In this document: positions 41,471-49,490 of the stretch, piece after piece
How positions within the stretch are numbered: the first letter of the stretch is position 1
Layout: each line of letters begins with the position of its first letter
Assembly: GCA_964445775.1 (NCBI GenBank)
Contig: CAYUMH010000004.1
Span: 1 to 64,000, forward strand
Direction of reading: 5' to 3'
DNA: 64,000 nucleotides
Source of the DNA: Terrimonas sp964445775
Lineage (GTDB): Bacteria > Bacteroidota > Bacteroidia > Chitinophagales > Chitinophagaceae
Program-made: the position numbers and the translations under genes
Notes under the pieces: model-generated
The model's input: the letters and a program-made list of their open reading frames with translations, nothing else
What the model was told of the DNA's origin: nothing
The model's database searches: none

Positions 41471-41514
41471 CATTACCAAATTATCTAATTGACTAATTAT
41501 CTAATTACCTAACT
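41471..41514. repeat. 8-bp phased array (CATTACCA / TTATCTAA)
   Basis: After CATTACCAAA, units TTATCTAA, TTGACTAA, TTATCTAA, TTACCTAA in exact 8-bp phase run into the stop of the DUF502 gene. CATTACCAAATT is shared with 12135 and 27983. Confidence 0.7.
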
Positions 41515-42105
41515 CTCTTTCTCTTCCATCTCTACCACGCCACCCGTTACCGCATACTTCATGGCATCGCCGGAGCTGATATGCTGGATATGTTTTACTT
41601 TTTCGCGGAGTAAAATATATAACTGCCCGGCGAAGTTATAGGCCTGTGGTACGTATACGGCTACTTTATCGGCGCCAAATTCAAACTTCTGCATTTCCTC
41701 ATCGGTTAAAAAACCTACGATCCATACATCATTGGCAAATACATTGGCGAGCACGGCTTTGGTGAACTTTTTTTTATCGCCGGCAAAAGCTTCAAAAAAA
41801 TCTTTAATTGAAGTATAAATAAACTTGATGCCGGGTGTACGCTCCAGCCAGTGATCGAAGAAATTAATGATGCTGCCCATTAAAAAATTACTGCTGATCC
41901 AGCCTACGAATATTACAAAAGCTACAATAACAATAAAGCCGATACCCGGTATACCGAATACCGGTCGTAAAATACCATCTACCATTTCGAACAGCCAGTA
42001 TAACGCATAGGCTGTAATACCAATGGGGGCTAGAATAAGCAGGCCCTGTATAAAAAAGCGGAGTATTTTTTTGAAAGGAGTATCCGGTGTTTTTTGTGAA
42101 GCCAT
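41509..42105 (-). CDS. DUF502-family inner-membrane protein
   Basis: 198 residues from the ATG at 42105 (MASQKTPDTPFKKILRFF); an ATG at 42120 would add five residues. Two membrane helices (about 16-38 and 50-72), with the family motif PGIGFIVIVAFVIFVGWISS, then a cytosolic or periplasmic beta domain (GIKFIYTSIKDFFEAF, VWIVGFLTDEEMQKFEFG, VAVYVPQAYNFAGQLYIL). DUF502 proteins are widespread membrane proteins without a proven function. The final residues VEMEEKES lie on repeat sequence. The ACAD gene is upstream on the same strand, 107 bp away. Confidence 0.88.
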   Translation of the reverse strand: MASQKTPDTPFKKILRFFIQGLLILAPIGITAYALYWLFEMVDGILRPVFGIPGIGFIVIVAFVIFVGWISSNFLMGSIINFFDHWLERTPGIKFIYTSIKDFFEAFAGDKKKFTKAVLANVFANDVWIVGFLTDEEMQKFEFGADKVAVYVPQAYNFAGQLYILLREKVKHIQHISSGDAMKYAVTGGVVEMEEKES

Positions 42106-42212
42106 AATGATAGATTTCAACTGCTAAATTACTGAAGTATGGGCAAAGGGAGCGGACATAAAAAATCCCTTGCAACAATTGTCACAAGGGATGGGGGTTT
42201 TCTCATGTGTAA

Positions 42213-43367
42213 TTATTTCAATATGGACCGGCTTATTACAATACGTTGTACTTCGCTGGTGCCTTCATATATCTGGGTAATTTTAGCGTCACGCATCAGG
42301 CGTTCCACATGGTATTCTTTTACATAACCGTAACCACCATGTATCTGTACCGCTTCCACGCTGTTCCACATGGCGGTTTCCGATGCATATACTTTAGCCA
42401 TGGAGGAACTCAGGGTATAATCCATATGATTATCTTTTTCCCAGGCGGCTTTTAAGCATAACAAACGGGCTGCTTCTACCTTGGTAGCCATATCGGCCAG
42501 TTTGAAGGCAATGGCCTGGTGGTTCATAATTTCAGTTCCGAATGCTTTACGTGTTTTAGCATATTCCTTTGCCAGTTCGTAGGAGCCGCTGGCAATACCC
42601 AGGGCCTGGGAGGCAATGCCTATACGGCCACCGGCCAGCGTTTTCATGGCAAACTTAAATCCGAAGCCATCTTCGCCTATACGGTTCTCTTTGGGCACTT
42701 TTACATCGGTGAACATTACCGTTGTGGTATCGCTGCCGCGGATACCCAGTTTATTTTCTTTTGCGGCAATGGTTACACCGGGCCAGTCTTTCTCCACTAT
42801 TAAACAGTTAATACCTTTGCTCCCCTTGCTGGCATCGGTTTGTGCCATTACCAGGTAGGCAGAGGCGGTGCTGCCATTGGTGATCCAGTTTTTGGTACCG
42901 TTTAATAAATAATGGTCGCCCATATCCTCGGCAGTGGTGCGTTGAGAAGTGGCATCGCTGCCTGCTTCGGGCTCGCTTAACATGAAGGCGCCAATATATA
43001 ATTTACCGTCTTTTTTACCCTGGGCTAAAGGCACCAGGTATTTTTGTTTTTGGTCTTCCGTACCAAATTGCTGCAGTCCGTAACAAACCAGGCTGTTGTT
43101 CACACTCATACATACGCTTACACTGGCATCTATTTTTGAAATTTCTTCCATAGCCAGTACATAACTTACGGTATCTAATCCGGCGCCACCATATTCAGGT
43201 GATACCATCATGCCCATAAAACCAAGATCGGCCAGCTTCATTACCTGGTCATAAGGAAATTTTTGTTGTTCATCCCGTTCAATCACGCCGGGCAGGCACT
43301 CGTTTTTGGCAAAGTCACGGGCTGCCTGCTGGATCATTTGCTGCTCTTCACTCAGTTGAAATAACAT
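42213..43367 (-). CDS. acyl-CoA dehydrogenase
   Basis: 384 residues from the ATG at 43367 (MLFQLSEEQQMIQQAARDFA), the usual ACAD start; the frame runs further upstream but those residues have no family support. Signature 1 GAFMLSEPEAGSDA (about 124-137), ITNGSTASAYLVMAQTD (FAD-binding), KLGIRGSDTTTVMF (about 193-206) and signature 2 with the catalytic Glu in AKITQIYEGTSEVQRIVISR (about 360-379) are complete. It oxidises short/medium acyl-CoA to 2-enoyl-CoA, passing electrons to ETF, in fatty acid or branched-chain amino acid breakdown. Promoter box at 43392-43399. Confidence 0.95.
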   Translation of the reverse strand: MLFQLSEEQQMIQQAARDFAKNECLPGVIERDEQQKFPYDQVMKLADLGFMGMMVSPEYGGAGLDTVSYVLAMEEISKIDASVSVCMSVNNSLVCYGLQQFGTEDQKQKYLVPLAQGKKDGKLYIGAFMLSEPEAGSDATSQRTTAEDMGDHYLLNGTKNWITNGSTASAYLVMAQTDASKGSKGINCLIVEKDWPGVTIAAKENKLGIRGSDTTTVMFTDVKVPKENRIGEDGFGFKFAMKTLAGGRIGIASQALGIASGSYELAKEYAKTRKAFGTEIMNHQAIAFKLADMATKVEAARLLCLKAAWEKDNHMDYTLSSSMAKVYASETAMWNSVEAVQIHGGYGYVKEYHVERLMRDAKITQIYEGTSEVQRIVISRSILK

Positions 43368-43391
43368 ACGTACGATTGTTTGTTGTGCTGC

Positions 43392-43399
43392 CAAAGATA
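43392..43399 (-). promoter_or_regulatory. -7 promoter box (TATCTTTG, minus strand) for the acyl-CoA dehydrogenase gene
   Basis: Minus-strand TATCTTTG matches TAnnTTTG and lies 24 nt upstream of the ATG at 43367, supporting that start over longer frames. Confidence 0.5.
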
Positions 43400-43580
43400 G
43401 CGGAACATTTGAGAAATTGTACATTAAAACAAGATTTCCATTGTTATGACCCCGGAATGGTAAAGAGAGTTGTTTTGAATGCATCTTAGTCAAAATCCTG
43501 CAATACCTCATTAATATCAGTTACAACCCGCCCGGGATAGTTGAATAATTTTATAAGGTCGTTTTATCAAAACTGCCATT

Positions 43581-44942
43581 ATGTATTACAACAAAAAATA
43601 CCTGTTTTTCTTACTCCTGTTTTGTACCCTGCTACCATTAGCCGTTGTTATGGGCAATGACAGTGTATTGATTAAAAAAGCAGCCGTACCTGGTACTGGT
43701 AAAGAATTATACCTGCCTGCTAAAGTATGGCGGGTACCGGATAATAATAATTATGACAGCGATACCAGCGAGTATAACCATAAGCGTAAGGTGGAAGGGG
43801 AGAATATTGTTATTTTCTGGGCAAAGGAGTTTGGCGATGACCCGATGCAAAATGAAAATGTTGCCAAACGTTTTGATGTGCATGAGGCCCTGAAAGAATG
43901 TGAAAGGTTTTATGATTTTTATGTGAACAAGCTGAAGATTGTACAAAAGGGAAAGTCATTAACCGATAAATACAAAACACTTTTTTATGTAATTGGCGGT
44001 GATGAGCAGACGGCATTTGGCGGCGGTGCCGAAAATAAGATAGGCATATTATGGACACCGGCTGTACGCATGAGCAAAGCGCCTTATGGCGCCCTGGCCC
44101 ATGAGCTGGGACATGCGTTTCAATATTTGGCCAGCAATGATAATGGTACCGGCTTTGGCGGCGCTATTATGGAGATGTCGGCACAGTATTTATTATGGCA
44201 GGTTTACCCGGAGTGGATGACTTTTGAGAATTACCACCTGGTAAGTTTTATGAAAAAGAACCACTATGCTTTTTTACACCCTAACAATATGTACCATACG
44301 CCTTATGTAATAGAATATTGGTCGAACAAACATGGCATTGAGTTTTTTGGAAAAATGTTGCGTGAGGTAAAGAAGGGGGAAGACCCGGTAATGACCTACC
44401 AGCGTATTACCAATATAAGCCAGGAACAGTTTAATGATGAAATATTTGACGCGGCCCAACGCTTTATGACCTGGGATATGCCCCGGATTAAAAAGGTAGC
44501 GGCCAAATATGCCAACCAGCACCAAACTAATTTTAAGCCCGCGCAGGATGGCTGGAATAAAATTGATGCCGCCAATCCCCCGCAGAACTACGGGTACAAT
44601 GGTATCAAATTACAGGTACCCGCCAAACCCGGCACGGTAGAGGTTTCTTTTAAAGGCATAGTGGGTGATACGGCTTACCGCAATATAAAAGCAGATAAGG
44701 CCGGATGGCGTTATGGTTTTGTGGCGGTGAAAAAAGATGGCAGCCGTGAATATGGCAAAATGCATCATAAAGCAGAGGGTAAGGCCACATTTAAAGTACC
44801 CAACAACACTGAGTATTTATGGCTGGTGGTAAGTGGTGCGCCAAAAGAACACTGGAAAGTGTCGGGCAAGGATGAAAATAATGAACAATGGGCTTACCAG
44901 GTAAAATTTAAAGGAACTGACCTGGCGAAGCCTGCTCAATAA
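43581..44942 (+). CDS. secreted zinc-peptidase-like protein (DUF6055-like)
   Basis: 453 residues with a signal peptide (KKYLFFLLLFCTLLPLAVVM, then GND). A putative zinc site HELGH at 174-178 in ALAHELGHAFQYLA, with EMSAQYLLWQ about 20 residues on offering a Glu as third ligand, gives a gluzincin-like layout. The N-terminal half (about 65-165) includes FWAKEFGDDP and WTPAVRMSKAPYG. The C-terminal third (about 345-450, VEVSFKGIVGDTAYRNIKAD, RYGFVAVKKDGSREYG) is a beta domain. I place it with the DUF6055-type proteins by memory of the pattern; the substrate is unknown. Monocistronic and unlike the M60-like gene except for the metal motif. Confidence 0.85.
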   Translation: MYYNKKYLFFLLLFCTLLPLAVVMGNDSVLIKKAAVPGTGKELYLPAKVWRVPDNNNYDSDTSEYNHKRKVEGENIVIFWAKEFGDDPMQNENVAKRFDVHEALKECERFYDFYVNKLKIVQKGKSLTDKYKTLFYVIGGDEQTAFGGGAENKIGILWTPAVRMSKAPYGALAHELGHAFQYLASNDNGTGFGGAIMEMSAQYLLWQVYPEWMTFENYHLVSFMKKNHYAFLHPNNMYHTPYVIEYWSNKHGIEFFGKMLREVKKGEDPVMTYQRITNISQEQFNDEIFDAAQRFMTWDMPRIKKVAAKYANQHQTNFKPAQDGWNKIDAANPPQNYGYNGIKLQVPAKPGTVEVSFKGIVGDTAYRNIKADKAGWRYGFVAVKKDGSREYGKMHHKAEGKATFKVPNNTEYLWLVVSGAPKEHWKVSGKDENNEQWAYQVKFKGTDLAKPAQ

Positions 44943-44974
44943 TCGTTTTTTCTATAAGCAGTTAGTTTTTGGTT

Positions 44975-45005
44975 ACACCGCCCCTTTCAAGGGGCGGTTT
45001 TATTT
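44975..45005 (+). terminator. intrinsic terminator after the DUF6055-like gene
   Basis: ACCGCCCC (44977-44984) pairs with GGGGCGGT (44991-44998), inner TT/AA pairs, then T4ATTT. Confidence 0.85.
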
Positions 45006-45009
45006 GCGC

Positions 45010-45260
45010 CATGGTTCTGGGCCATGGTTCGTGTCTCCACGAACCATGACGTGGATTGTTTAGTAGGTTGTGGTTCGTGGGGACACGAACCATGACGGGG
45101 ATCCAAAGCTCAAAGGCTGCCCGACTGGCAGTAGTAGCTGCAACACCGGTTCGTAGCCCGTCCCGCAGGGGGTACTGAAACACCCTGTTGCACTACTACC
45201 GAAGGCGGGGACTGTAGCCGATAAGGGTACTGCAGCTGACAGCCCCAAAATATTTCTTGC
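45010..45260. repeat. palindrome-rich intergenic element (REP-like pair plus long hairpin)
   Basis: This makes up most of the 411-bp spacer 44943-45353 and is richer in GC than its flanks. CATGGTTCGTG (45023-45033), loop TCTC, CACGAACCATG (45038-45048) is a perfect 11-bp hairpin. TGGTTCGTG (45071-45079), loop GGGA, CACGAACCA (45084-45092) is a second with the same stem. A third, GTAGTAGCTGCAACA (45131-45145) with TGTTGCACTACTAC (45186-45199), encloses about 40 bp. No supported gene lies here. It may be a REP-like or non-autonomous mobile element. Confidence 0.6.
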
Positions 45261-45321
45261 TTTTGTTAAACAAAACCTAACTATTGTTGTTAGTGAACCG
45301 TGGCGTGACAGTTTTTTGACG

Positions 45322-45329
45322 TAATTTTG
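45322..45329 (+). promoter_or_regulatory. -7 promoter box (TAATTTTG) for ccmE-ccmF
   Basis: TAATTTTG matches TAnnTTTG, 24 nt before the ATG at 45354. Confidence 0.5.
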
Positions 45330-45353
45330 CCACCGATTAAACAATAGGGGCTC

Positions 45354-45833
45354 ATGAAAAAAATACATATTATTTTATTGGTGCTGGTTGCCGCAACGAT
45401 TGGTTTTTTAGTAACCTTTTTACAAAAAACAACTACCTACGATTCGGTAAATACGGCCATGGCCAAACCGGGCAAATATGTACATTTAATGGCCCGCTGG
45501 GACGCCTCGGAGCCCATGGAGTATGATGCCATAAAAAACCCTAACCACCTGGTTTTTACCGCGGTAGATACGCTGGGAAATAAAGTTAAAGTTGTATATA
45601 GTAACCCTAAACCGGAGAATTTTGAAAAAAGCGAAAGGCTGGTTTTAATGGGTCAATACGAAGCTGAAAAGGGTGTATTTGTTTGTAAAACAATACAGAC
45701 CAAATGTCCGTCGAAATACAAAGAAGGACAGGAATATAAGGACGAAAAAACGACTGAACCAGCGCAATCCAGCACCAAGGCACCGCAAAACCAACCAACC
45801 AATGCCCTGGTATCTATAGCGGTTGCTAAATAA
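45354..45833 (+). CDS. ccmE: cytochrome c maturation heme chaperone CcmE, CxxxY type
   Basis: 159 residues. One N-terminal membrane helix (about 4-24) anchors a periplasmic OB-fold domain (about 35-118: KPGKYVHLMARWDASEPM, KVKVVYSNPKPENFEKSERL, VLMGQYEAEKGVFVCKTIQT). Classic CcmE binds heme covalently through His in HxxxY; here the position reads Cys118-Pro-Ser-Lys-Tyr122, the CxxxY form described in Desulfovibrio and archaea. The tail (about 125-159) is Pro/Thr/Lys-rich. Six bases separate it from ccmF, so they are one operon. Assignment rests on this motif, the fold and the neighbour. Confidence 0.9.
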   Translation: MKKIHIILLVLVAATIGFLVTFLQKTTTYDSVNTAMAKPGKYVHLMARWDASEPMEYDAIKNPNHLVFTAVDTLGNKVKVVYSNPKPENFEKSERLVLMGQYEAEKGVFVCKTIQTKCPSKYKEGQEYKDEKTTEPAQSSTKAPQNQPTNALVSIAVAK

Positions 45834-45839
45834 TATATC

Positions 45840-48476
45840 ATGGATTATATAGGCGAAAACTTGCTTCCGGGCCAGATAGGGCATTTATTGATCGTATTAT
45901 CCTTTGTTGCATCTATTGTGGCTACGCTGTCCTACTTTATGTCGGTACGAACAGCGCAGCTAAAAGGCCAGGGAGGTGTATTGGCTTTTGCCAATCCTGA
46001 GTCAACAGCCTGGAAAAAGCTGGCCCGTTATGCGTTTATCACGCAGTTTGTATCCATTGTTACCATATTTGGCTTGTTGTTTTACATGGTATTCAGCCAT
46101 ATGTTTGAGTACCACTATGTGTGGAAACACAGCAGCCGTTCGCTGGAAGTAAAATACCTGCTGGCCTGTATCTGGGAAGGGCAGGAGGGCAGTACCCTGT
46201 TGTGGACTTTCTGGCACTCCGTACTGGGACTGGTTATCATGCGCAGGGGTAAGGATTGGGAAGCACCGGTAATGACCGTGATCAGCTTTACCCAGGTATT
46301 ATTAGCCGCCATGGTACTGGGCATTTATGTTTTCGGGTACCGTATTGGTATCAATCCCTTTATTTTATTAAGAGACAGCGGCGTGCTGGACAATGCACCC
46401 GCCCTGCATATCAACTTTGATGTTACCCAGCCTTTGAAGTCAGATTTCATGCTGTCGATCAAAGATGGTAATGACCTGAACCCCTTGTTACAGAACTACT
46501 GGATGGTGATACACCCGCCGGTATTATTCTTAGGTTTTGCCAGTACTTTATTACCTTTTGCTTTTGCTTTAAGTGGCTTGTGGTTAAAGAAAAACGATCA
46601 ATGGATCAATGCTTCCTTACCCTGGACCTTATTTTCGGTAGCTATATTTGGTATAGGTATTATGATGGGCGCTGCCTGGGCCTATGAGTCATTGAACTTT
46701 GGCGGTTACTGGGCCTGGGACCCGGTAGAGAATGCCTCCCTGGTGCCCTGGCTGATACTGGTGGCAGGCCTGCATACCTTACTGATTTATAAACACAGTG
46801 GTTATTCACTAAGGGCTACTTATATTTTCTTCCTGCTCGGTTTCATTTTTGTATGGTACTCTACTTTTTTAACCAAGAGTGGTATACTGGGTGAAACATC
46901 GGTGCATGCCTTTACTGATACGGGGCTGAACGTGCAATTGTTCTTGTGTATCTATGTGTTTATCTGGCTGGTGCCTGTTGCTACGGCAAAAACCTTTAAT
47001 GAGAAGGTAATGATAGGCCTGGCCGGTGCTGTTTTAGGTATTGCTTCTTATTACCTGTCGGTACCGGGCTTACCAATGTTCGCCATTTTAGCGGGTATAA
47101 TAACGATGGTAGTGTATATTAATAAACAAGTACCTACTGTTAAAAAAGAAGAGGATGTTTCGTCGAGGGAGTTCTGGATGTTTATCGGCTCGCTGGTATT
47201 CTTTTTATCGGCACTGGTAATTACGGTGATCACTTCCCTGCCGGTATTTAATTCTCTTTTTAAACTGAACCAGGCGCAGCCTGAGAATGTAGAGTTTTTA
47301 TATAACCAGATACATGTGCTGGTAGCGGTGGTGATTGCGGTATTAACAGCGGTATCGCAGTACCTGAAGTATAAACAAACCTCCCGTGCTTTCCTGTTTA
47401 AAAAACTGGCTATCCCAACTTTAATTGCGGCGGTGATAGCCACCCTGGTACTGGCTTTTGGCAATATCAACTATATTAAAGAGGGTATGGGCTTTTTGGT
47501 GCAGATATGGATAGCTGTAGCTGCCAGTATTTATGCCATTGTAGCCAATGCCGCTTATTTATGGGTAGGTATTAAAGGTAATATGAAGATGAGCGGTGGC
47601 AGTATTGCGCACGTGGGCTTTGGTATGGTATTACTGGGTATCTTATTATCATCGGGCAAAAAAGAGATATTGTCTTATAATACCAGTGGTATACATATTG
47701 ATTTTGGTAAGGACAGTACCCAGAAATCGGGTGAGAACCTGACCCTTGTAAAAGGTGTGCCGATGCAGATGGGCGGTTATGATGTAACCTTTATGGGCGA
47801 CTCGGCGCATCCTAAAAAGCCATTGACTTTTTTCAAGGTTGATTTTAAGAATAAAGCAACAGGAGAGGAATTCAGGTTAACCCCTAATTCGTTCATCAAT
47901 TATAAGAACAATGAAGGCTTAATGTCCAACCCATCATCCCGGCATTATTTAACCCACGATGTATTTACCTATATTTCTGCGATGGCCGACCCTGAGAAGA
48001 ATAAGGATACGGCCAGGTTTGTAGATTATGTACGGGCAATTGGCGATACTATTTTTTACTCCAAAGGCTATATTTTAATTGAGAATGTAGTAGCGGCCGA
48101 TAACCTGCCGCTGGCTAAAGCAGCCAAAGAAGACAGTGCCATACTGGCTACTTTAAATATTCATGCCCGGACCGGCAGCCGCTATACCACCGACCTGTTA
48201 TTGCTGAAAGATGCGAAGGGCAATGTGCGTAGTAACCAGGATACCCTGATGGCCGAAAGCCTGGTAATGGAACTGCGTAACTGGCAAAACGGTAAGGCTA
48301 CCATTGCCTTAAAGGAGTCGAATTCGGTACTGGACTGGATCACCCTGAAAGCCTACAAATTTCCCTTTATCAATATTTTATGGGCGGGTATTATTGTTAC
48401 CGCTATCGGCTTGTTTATCAGTATGTTTTACCGCATAGGACAAAACAGGCGGAACAAACTGAAGAAGGTGGAATAA
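45840..48476 (+). CDS. ccmF: heme lyase subunit CcmF/CcsA family (cytochrome c biogenesis)
   Basis: 878 residues with some 15 membrane helices. The heme-handling WWD motif is NFGGYWAWDPVENASLVPW (about 288-306), and conserved His residues flank it (HPPVLFLGF about 223; GLHTLLIYKHSG about 314). The C-terminal 290 residues form a large periplasmic domain (KKEILSYNTSGIHIDFGKDS, VRAIGDTIFYSKGYILIENV) and a last helix. It takes heme from CcmE and attaches it to CxxCH apocytochromes. In this window the di-heme peroxidase at 6.4 kb would be a client. It lies 6 nt behind ccmE; a DUF4294 gene follows at 48562. Confidence 0.94.
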   Translation: MDYIGENLLPGQIGHLLIVLSFVASIVATLSYFMSVRTAQLKGQGGVLAFANPESTAWKKLARYAFITQFVSIVTIFGLLFYMVFSHMFEYHYVWKHSSRSLEVKYLLACIWEGQEGSTLLWTFWHSVLGLVIMRRGKDWEAPVMTVISFTQVLLAAMVLGIYVFGYRIGINPFILLRDSGVLDNAPALHINFDVTQPLKSDFMLSIKDGNDLNPLLQNYWMVIHPPVLFLGFASTLLPFAFALSGLWLKKNDQWINASLPWTLFSVAIFGIGIMMGAAWAYESLNFGGYWAWDPVENASLVPWLILVAGLHTLLIYKHSGYSLRATYIFFLLGFIFVWYSTFLTKSGILGETSVHAFTDTGLNVQLFLCIYVFIWLVPVATAKTFNEKVMIGLAGAVLGIASYYLSVPGLPMFAILAGIITMVVYINKQVPTVKKEEDVSSREFWMFIGSLVFFLSALVITVITSLPVFNSLFKLNQAQPENVEFLYNQIHVLVAVVIAVLTAVSQYLKYKQTSRAFLFKKLAIPTLIAAVIATLVLAFGNINYIKEGMGFLVQIWIAVAASIYAIVANAAYLWVGIKGNMKMSGGSIAHVGFGMVLLGILLSSGKKEILSYNTSGIHIDFGKDSTQKSGENLTLVKGVPMQMGGYDVTFMGDSAHPKKPLTFFKVDFKNKATGEEFRLTPNSFINYKNNEGLMSNPSSRHYLTHDVFTYISAMADPEKNKDTARFVDYVRAIGDTIFYSKGYILIENVVAADNLPLAKAAKEDSAILATLNIHARTGSRYTTDLLLLKDAKGNVRSNQDTLMAESLVMELRNWQNGKATIALKESNSVLDWITLKAYKFPFINILWAGIIVTAIGLFISMFYRIGQNRRNKLKKVE

Positions 48477-48561
48477 CCCGTAATTGGTTTTAACAATTTG
48501 GTACAACGTTTATAGTTGTAAGTTTGTCAACATTAATGTAATTTGACCTATTATTACAACT

Positions 48562-49287
48562 TTGCGCCTGTTAATTACATATCGTTTTTACCTGGTACTG
48601 GCCATCCTGTTATGCAGTAACCCGTTGTTTACGCAGGATATTCCCCCGGTAATGGGGCCGCCGCCACAGCAGGCCATTCCCCCTATTCCTTCTTTTGAGG
48701 AACGGCAAAAAAAATGGGGTCCCCATGATACCATCCTGGTAAGCGCTATCTGGTACGGAACTTCCATTGATTCTTTTGAAATGTTATCCTACAGGGAAGA
48801 GGAGAATGTATGGGTATCAAAAATGTCGGACAGGCAGTTGCAAAGAAAGATTGCCGAGTGGACGCGCCTGCGTAATGCCGTGTATGTTACTTACCCCTAT
48901 GCCCGAACGGCGGGTTATACCATTAATGAAATGAACGCCAAGCTGGCTACCATCAGCAGCAAAAAAGAGCGTAAGGCCTATATAAAATCAAGGGAGAAAG
49001 AGTTGAAGAAAAAATTTGCCGATCCCTTATCCAACCTCTCCGTTTACCAGGGTAAAGTATTAATGAAACTGATTAACCGCCAGACCGGTAATAACTGCTA
49101 CGAAATTATTAAAGAATTTAAAGGCGGTTTAAATGCCACCATGTACCAGACAGTGGCTTTTTTCTTTGGTGGCAACCTGAAACAAAAATATGATGTGGCC
49201 GGCGACTCCTTTGACCGGCAGATAGAAAGTTACGTAAAAGAGATTGATGGTAACTGGTATAATAATGCTTTCCGGAAAGGGAATTAG
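48562..49287 (+). CDS. secreted DUF4294-family protein
   Basis: 241 residues, with signal peptide LLITYRFYLVLAILLCSNPL, then FTQ. The mature part contains KWGPHDTILVSAIWYGTSID (about 53-72), LRNAVYVTYPYARTAGYTIN (about 114-133), and VYQGKVLMKLINRQTGNNCY (about 168-187), the DUF4294 pattern of uncharacterised Bacteroidota envelope proteins. No ATG precedes the signal peptide; TTG at 48562 is the first plausible start after the in-frame TGA at 48544. It follows ccmF by 85 bp in the same direction, but a functional link is not shown. Confidence 0.85.
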   Translation: MRLLITYRFYLVLAILLCSNPLFTQDIPPVMGPPPQQAIPPIPSFEERQKKWGPHDTILVSAIWYGTSIDSFEMLSYREEENVWVSKMSDRQLQRKIAEWTRLRNAVYVTYPYARTAGYTINEMNAKLATISSKKERKAYIKSREKELKKKFADPLSNLSVYQGKVLMKLINRQTGNNCYEIIKEFKGGLNATMYQTVAFFFGGNLKQKYDVAGDSFDRQIESYVKEIDGNWYNNAFRKGN

Positions 49288-49296
49288 TGTTGAGAA

Positions 49297-49362
49297 GGTA
49301 GTTTCAGATAGTAGTATTCAGATATTAGTATTTAGATAGTGGTACTTAGATAAAAGACTATC
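49297..49362. repeat. 14-bp phased array (AGATAGTAGTATTC type)
   Basis: About four units of 14 bp: AGATAGTAGTATTC, AGATATTAGTATTT, AGATAGTGGTACTT, then AGATAAAAGACTAT. Fourteen is twice seven, so it may be a two-unit higher-order form of the heptamer arrays. Confidence 0.65.
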
Positions 49363-49490
49363 GACTTCTCCTATAAACGCTTTATTGACAAATCTTTGAA
49401 TGGCCTGGTTGTCAAATAGTTTTTCCAAATATCAGGAACATAGAATAATTTTAGGATTACAACGTTTTATAAAAAACAAGTACAGTTAAT

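Noticed and set aside
45060..45368. 102-codon minus-strand open frame upstream of ccmE
   Set aside because: It runs through the palindromes and the ccmE promoter and start, has no signal peptide or domain pattern, and its sequence is what palindromic GC-rich DNA would encode by chance.
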